Part shown: positions 60,521 through 64,000 of the stretch, one piece after another
Layout: each line of letters opens with the position of its first letter
How positions within the stretch are numbered: the first letter of the stretch is position 1
Assembly (NCBI RefSeq): GCF_039545795.1
Contig: NZ_CP154260.1
Coordinates: 6,701,001-6,765,000 of the forward strand
Direction: 5' to 3'
Length of the DNA stretch: 64,000 bases
From: Chitinophaga niabensis
GTDB taxonomy: Bacteria > Bacteroidota > Bacteroidia > Chitinophagales > Chitinophagaceae
Position numbers and translations under genes: made by a program
Notes under the pieces: model-generated
The model's input: only the letters and a program-made list of their open reading frames with translations
The model's database searches: none
Told to the model about the DNA's origin: nothing

Positions 60521-60726
60521 ACTTGCATATTCCCGATTAATAGAATGATAACATTATAAAATTGTTAAGTTAAGCCATCCTGGCACTCTCAATGCCTGTC
60601 TGCAAGATACGGAATTCATAACCGATTTCTGCTTTTGTGAACATAGAACACTGATATGTTTGAGTTTTTAAATGATAGGAAAATCTAATAACTACAAGGG
60701 CATTGCTAATTCCACATAATTGGTAG

Positions 60727-60734
60727 TAAATTTG
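60727..60734 (+). promoter_or_regulatory. -7 element of the 727-residue protein gene
   Basis: TAAATTTG followed by C, a perfect TAnnTTTGC match, 27 nt before ATG 60762. No 11-bp array is upstream. Confidence 0.5.
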
Positions 60735-60761
60735 CAGTACAGCGAGGAGTAATACACTTAT

Positions 60762-62945
60762 ATGAGAAAATTATTACTGATTATATGTTTGGGAATTGTT
60801 CACAGCAACTGGGTATCGGCGCAGCCACAACAGGTAAAGATCCCTATCCAGCGGCAGATCTTCCACGATAACATTGATAAAGAACAGGTTACTGCCGATA
60901 AGTTCGATAGTAAAACGGATAACTACGTCAAAGTGGGGGATGATGAGGCCATGAATCTACAGGTGACCAATGCCCTCCTCAAACAGGTAGACGATATTCA
61001 GCTGGAAATAGAAAGAGATACAGCCCTGGACCAAAGGCTGAAAGTGAAATACCTTTCCGGACTTCAGCAGGTGCTCAAGGACTATAACAGCAAACGCGCC
61101 TTCCGCAGGATAGATGCTGCAGAAGCCCCGGCTATTGTACAGGCTTACCGCAATATGATGTTGGCGGATATCAAGGGAAAGAGTATCTATCCCATTGCCC
61201 GCAAACTGAGCTTTGAAGCAGGCGATAAACTGGTGGAGGTGTTTAATGACAATCCCGGCTTTAAGGAAGCCCGCCAGGAGATGTTCGCCAAATATGCATT
61301 TAAGAACCTCGAAGATATTATGCCAAAGCTGGGCCCATACCTGGATTACCCGGTAACGGACTCTGTGATAGCAGCGGTAGCCCGCCTCTATCCCAATAAA
61401 CTGCTTACTTACGCCACTTCCTATACACCAACGGCCAGTGCCATCCGCCGTAATCCGGACCACCTGGTGCAGCAGATCGTGCAGATCGGCCGTTCCTCCC
61501 AGTCCACCAAACTGATGCCTTTTATCGATCAGTTGCTGGACGGTTCTTCCACGGTAGCGGAACTGGAAAAGTCTGTAGAGGATGATGATGCGTATTTCCG
61601 CCAGATGGTGAAAACCTCCATCCTGCTGCAAAAGAAGAAAGCAGAAGGGCAGAACCCCCTTGGGCTGAAATCCATGAGTGAGAACATGCGGGCTAAATCC
61701 ATGCGGTATATCCGGGAAATGAACGACCTGCATGATGAACCGCATCCCGTACGTTTCCGCATCGTGAAGGATTTTACCCCTGAAGAGCTGTATTACCTGA
61801 TCGTAAACGGGCAGGAAGAATTGTATACCTCCAGTTACACGAACGCCGCTAAAATGGGCTTGTACGACCAGATGATGCTGCGTATGAAACCTCCCCGTGG
61901 CGACAGTCTGCTGATGCTGGTGAGCTTTGATAAATTCAAGAAGTTCATTGCCATGGCAGCGGGCTTCAATACCCTCGATCATTTCCTGAAATCCATGGAC
62001 CCCGAGAATGCCAACTACCTGATGGTGAAATTCGTACGGAGCCTGGAAAAAACAGAAGACCTGGAAGATGCGGTGGATGTGGCCAATTCCTTTGGCAGTA
62101 TCCGCGATCCCAAACTGCTGGACTTCCTTCGTTCAGAAGTGAAAAAGAACCTGGTATTCGTGACCGGCAAAAAGGATAAACGTGGTATCACTATCTACGA
62201 ACTGCTGAACAGCATCTTTACGGAAGGAAGCGGGAACGATTCTACTGCGGCTTCTAACATGGCATCTAAATTATCCCTGCCTCCCATCAATTACGTAGAA
62301 TACAGTATGCTGCCCAGCGACAGCGGCCGTGTATACCAGCAGGTGTTCTTCTATGGGGATGAGGACGGGCTTAGTTCTTACCAGAGCTTCATGGGTAACT
62401 TCCCCAGCTCGTCCTGGAGCATCAGCAAAAATGCCTTCTGGACCACCATTACTTCTACCAAAGGGAAACCTACTACCATATATGCCAACCTTCCCCTGAA
62501 AGAGCCGGAAGATAAAACGGCTATTGAGAAACTGGCAGAATACCTGGATGAAAAAGATATTCATCCCACCGTATTCATTCACCGGGGCCATAGCTACCAC
62601 GTGAACACTACGCTGGATAACCTGCAAAGTACTGCCCGGATCGTGATCCTGGGGTCCTGCGGAGGTTATCATAACCTGGCAACCGTTTTGGAAAAAGCAC
62701 CGGAAGCACACATTATCTCTTCCAAACAGGTGGGTACCCGCTGGGTGAACGAACCCATCATCCTCAGCCTGGAGGACCTGATCCGTGCCGGTAAAAATGT
62801 GGACTGGGTGCAGATGTGGGCCGGTTTAGGTAAGAAATTCGCCGGGGATGCCCGTAATAAACCCCTGTTTGATGACTATGTACCCCCTCATAAGAACCTC
62901 GGGGCTATCTTCATCAAGGCCTACCGCCAGGTAATGAAGGATTAA
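60762..62945 (+). CDS. Secreted protein of unknown function with a possible clan CD-type His/Cys pair
   Basis: A 727-residue exported protein (signal peptide LLLIICLGIVHSNWVSAQ). The first ~500 residues are helical and unfamiliar. The C-terminal part has VFIHRGHSYH (His607/His610) and, 23-26 residues later, IVILGSCGGY (Cys633). A beta strand ending in His, then a strand ending in Cys-Gly, resembles the catalytic pair of caspase/gingipain-fold (clan CD) peptidases. This is only a motif-level resemblance; it may be a structural protein. No close family is recognised. Confidence 0.8.
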   Translation: MRKLLLIICLGIVHSNWVSAQPQQVKIPIQRQIFHDNIDKEQVTADKFDSKTDNYVKVGDDEAMNLQVTNALLKQVDDIQLEIERDTALDQRLKVKYLSGLQQVLKDYNSKRAFRRIDAAEAPAIVQAYRNMMLADIKGKSIYPIARKLSFEAGDKLVEVFNDNPGFKEARQEMFAKYAFKNLEDIMPKLGPYLDYPVTDSVIAAVARLYPNKLLTYATSYTPTASAIRRNPDHLVQQIVQIGRSSQSTKLMPFIDQLLDGSSTVAELEKSVEDDDAYFRQMVKTSILLQKKKAEGQNPLGLKSMSENMRAKSMRYIREMNDLHDEPHPVRFRIVKDFTPEELYYLIVNGQEELYTSSYTNAAKMGLYDQMMLRMKPPRGDSLLMLVSFDKFKKFIAMAAGFNTLDHFLKSMDPENANYLMVKFVRSLEKTEDLEDAVDVANSFGSIRDPKLLDFLRSEVKKNLVFVTGKKDKRGITIYELLNSIFTEGSGNDSTAASNMASKLSLPPINYVEYSMLPSDSGRVYQQVFFYGDEDGLSSYQSFMGNFPSSSWSISKNAFWTTITSTKGKPTTIYANLPLKEPEDKTAIEKLAEYLDEKDIHPTVFIHRGHSYHVNTTLDNLQSTARIVILGSCGGYHNLATVLEKAPEAHIISSKQVGTRWVNEPIILSLEDLIRAGKNVDWVQMWAGLGKKFAGDARNKPLFDDYVPPHKNLGAIFIKAYRQVMKD

Positions 62946-62970
62946 TACTGATAATCAACTGATTAATATA

Positions 62971-62999
62971 ATGGCTCGCCTGTTGGCGGGCCATTTTTC
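62971..62999 (+). terminator. Terminator of the 727-residue protein gene
   Basis: The stem TGGCTCGCC pairs with GGCGGGCCA (one G-U pair) around TGTT and is followed by TTTTT. Confidence 0.85.
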
Positions 63000-63009
63000 G
63001 TTATGAGAA

Positions 63010-63165
63010 GTACTATAGTTGTATATCCCTATATCGCTGAAGGCGCATTCCTATAGCACTCTTATAGCATTCCTATATCGTCTGGATATACCTATGTGCC
63101 TACAATGCTATAGGAATGCTATAGGAGCGATATAGGAATGTTATAGGAATAAGCTCAGATAGTAC
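63010..63165. repeat. 156-bp inverted element made of 11-bp phased units
   Basis: Ends GTACTAT (63010) and ATAGTAC (63159) are inverted. Left arm units in 11-bp steps: ATCCCTATATC 63025, degenerate 63036, ATTCCTATAGC 63047, ACTCTTATAGC 63058, ATTCCTATATC 63069. Right arm, opposite orientation: GCTATAGGAAT 63107, GCTATAGGAGC 63118, GATATAGGAAT 63129, GTTATAGGAAT 63140. It contains no gene. It may form a long hairpin or bind a protein repeatedly. Its identity (a MITE-like element or an operator) is unknown. Confidence 0.7.
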
Positions 63166-63218
63166 CACTATGCACCCACTTCTTTGCGCTTTAGATTTAT
63201 CCCTTTAATTTTACAGGA

Positions 63219-64000
63219 ATGGACAACGTAAAGGCTAAAAAGCAGGTTTTTGATTTCAGTTTGCTAAAGCGGGTATTTTCCTTTGCAGCGCCATACAAGC
63301 GCTATTTTTATCTCTCCATGTTCCTTACGGTAATGTTGGCCCTGCTTTCACCGGTGCGGCCATACCTTATCCAGCTGACGGTAGACAAATACATCACTAA
63401 CCAATGGGCACAGATGCTGGTGATCATTACGATCGTTCAGATCGTTATGCTGCTCCTGGAAACAGCCGTACGTTTCTTCTTTTCGTTCCTGACCAACTGG
63501 CTGGGCCAGTCTGTGATCAAAGACCTCCGCGTGGCAGTGTACCGTAAGGTCACCCGCCTTAACCTGGCTTATTTCGACAAAACACCCATTGGTACACTCA
63601 CTACCCGTACCATCAATGATATTGAGGCCATCAACGATATCTTTTCAGAAGGTATCATTTCCATTGTGGCAGATCTGCTCATGATCCTCGCTATACTGGG
63701 GGTAATGGTGTATGAGGACTGGCGCCTGACCCTGATCAGCCTGTCTCCCTTCCCGGTATTGATCCTGGCCACCTGGTGGTTCAAGGAAAGCGTGAATAAA
63801 TCTTTCCACCGCGTACGGAATGCCGTGGCTGCTTTGAATGCATTTGTGCAGGAGCATATCACCGGTATGGTAGTGGTACAGGCCTTTTCAGCGGAGAACA
63901 GGGAGTTCGGGAAGTTCCGTACCATCAATAAAGATCACCGCAAAGCCAATATAGACGCCATTTTTGCTTACTCTGTGTTTTTCCCCGTAGTGGAGATCAT
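63219..64000 (+). CDS. ABC transporter, membrane part, cut by the window edge
   Basis: The first ~260 residues of a type I ABC exporter half-transporter: transmembrane domain with YKRYFYLSMFLTVMLALL, LNLAYFDKTPIGTLTTRTINDIEAI and VVQAFSAENREFGKF, all typical of the MsbA/multidrug-resistance-like family. The ATPase domain lies beyond the edge. Start at ATG 63219. Substrate not readable; export of lipid or drug is possible. Confidence 0.9.
   Translation, partial: MDNVKAKKQVFDFSLLKRVFSFAAPYKRYFYLSMFLTVMLALLSPVRPYLIQLTVDKYITNQWAQMLVIITIVQIVMLLLETAVRFFFSFLTNWLGQSVIKDLRVAVYRKVTRLNLAYFDKTPIGTLTTRTINDIEAINDIFSEGIISIVADLLMILAILGVMVYEDWRLTLISLSPFPVLILATWWFKESVNKSFHRVRNAVAALNAFVQEHITGMVVVQAFSAENREFGKFRTINKDHRKANIDAIFAYSVFFPVVEI

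Noticed and set aside
60957..61982. Long open frame on the minus strand (341 codons) inside the secreted protein gene
   Set aside because: It is a shadow of the coding strand: rich in His, Gln and Phe, with no domain and no promoter. The plus-strand gene has a signal peptide and its own promoter.
63010..63165. CRISPR array
   Set aside because: The units are only 11 bp, directly abutting and in two orientations, with no spacers and no cas genes.
1..64000. Search for tRNA, rRNA, insertion sequences, prophage and secretion-effector loci
   Set aside because: No cloverleaf, rRNA, transposase, integrase or phage gene is seen; the gene order looks like ordinary chromosome apart from the phosphate island.

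Overview
The window is a stretch of chromosome from a gliding member of the Bacteroidota, most like the Chitinophagaceae (Chitinophaga or a near relative). The evidence is gldF, gldG and gldB, two TonB-dependent receptors with N-terminal carboxypeptidase-like domains, a fused MurF-alanine racemase, many SPII lipoproteins, almost no Shine-Dalgarno sequences, and repeated use of the Bacteroidota -7 promoter element TAnnTTTG. I see no rRNA, tRNA, CRISPR array, insertion sequence or phage.

Layout. 1-16 kb: the 5' part of a TonB receptor, lspA, murF-alr, terC, gldG and gldF, iscA-iscS, mce, a possible small structured RNA, a second murF, a heme lipoprotein/YceI/DUF5777 cluster, apaG and gldB. 16-26 kb: an outer-membrane barrel, nadE, serS, a mono-heme lipoprotein, a GNAT enzyme, an M48 peptidase, a ThiF-rhodanese protein and a DUF1800/DUF1501 pair. 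26-32.5 kb: a class A beta-lactamase, an HtrA-like protease and two peptide transporters (OPT and POT). 32.6-40.9 kb: purD, then the rod-shape operon mreBCD-mrdA-rodA and two small enzymes. 41-45.7 kb: an ECF sigma/anti-sigma/periplasmic trio, half a transketolase, galE and rfbA.

45.8-60.5 kb reads as a phosphate-acquisition island: a PiT transporter with its DUF47 partner, a PlcP-like metallophosphoesterase, an unknown small protein, a TonB receptor, a beta-helix lipoprotein, an M57 metalloprotease, a phosphate-selective-type porin, five small tandem lipoproteins and a PhoR/PhoB-like pair. The main discovery is a set of direct repeats of [T/G]TAA[T/C] with an exact 11-bp period upstream of five of these genes. 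In each case the last repeat starts exactly 15 bp before a -7 element. This is the geometry expected of head-to-tail binding by a PhoB-type regulator that replaces the -33 element, and it defines a candidate Pho regulon that brings in genes of unknown function.

60.7-64 kb: a secreted protein of unknown function with a possible His/Cys dyad, then a 156-bp intergenic element made of 11-bp units in two inverted arrays, and the start of an ABC exporter cut by the window edge.
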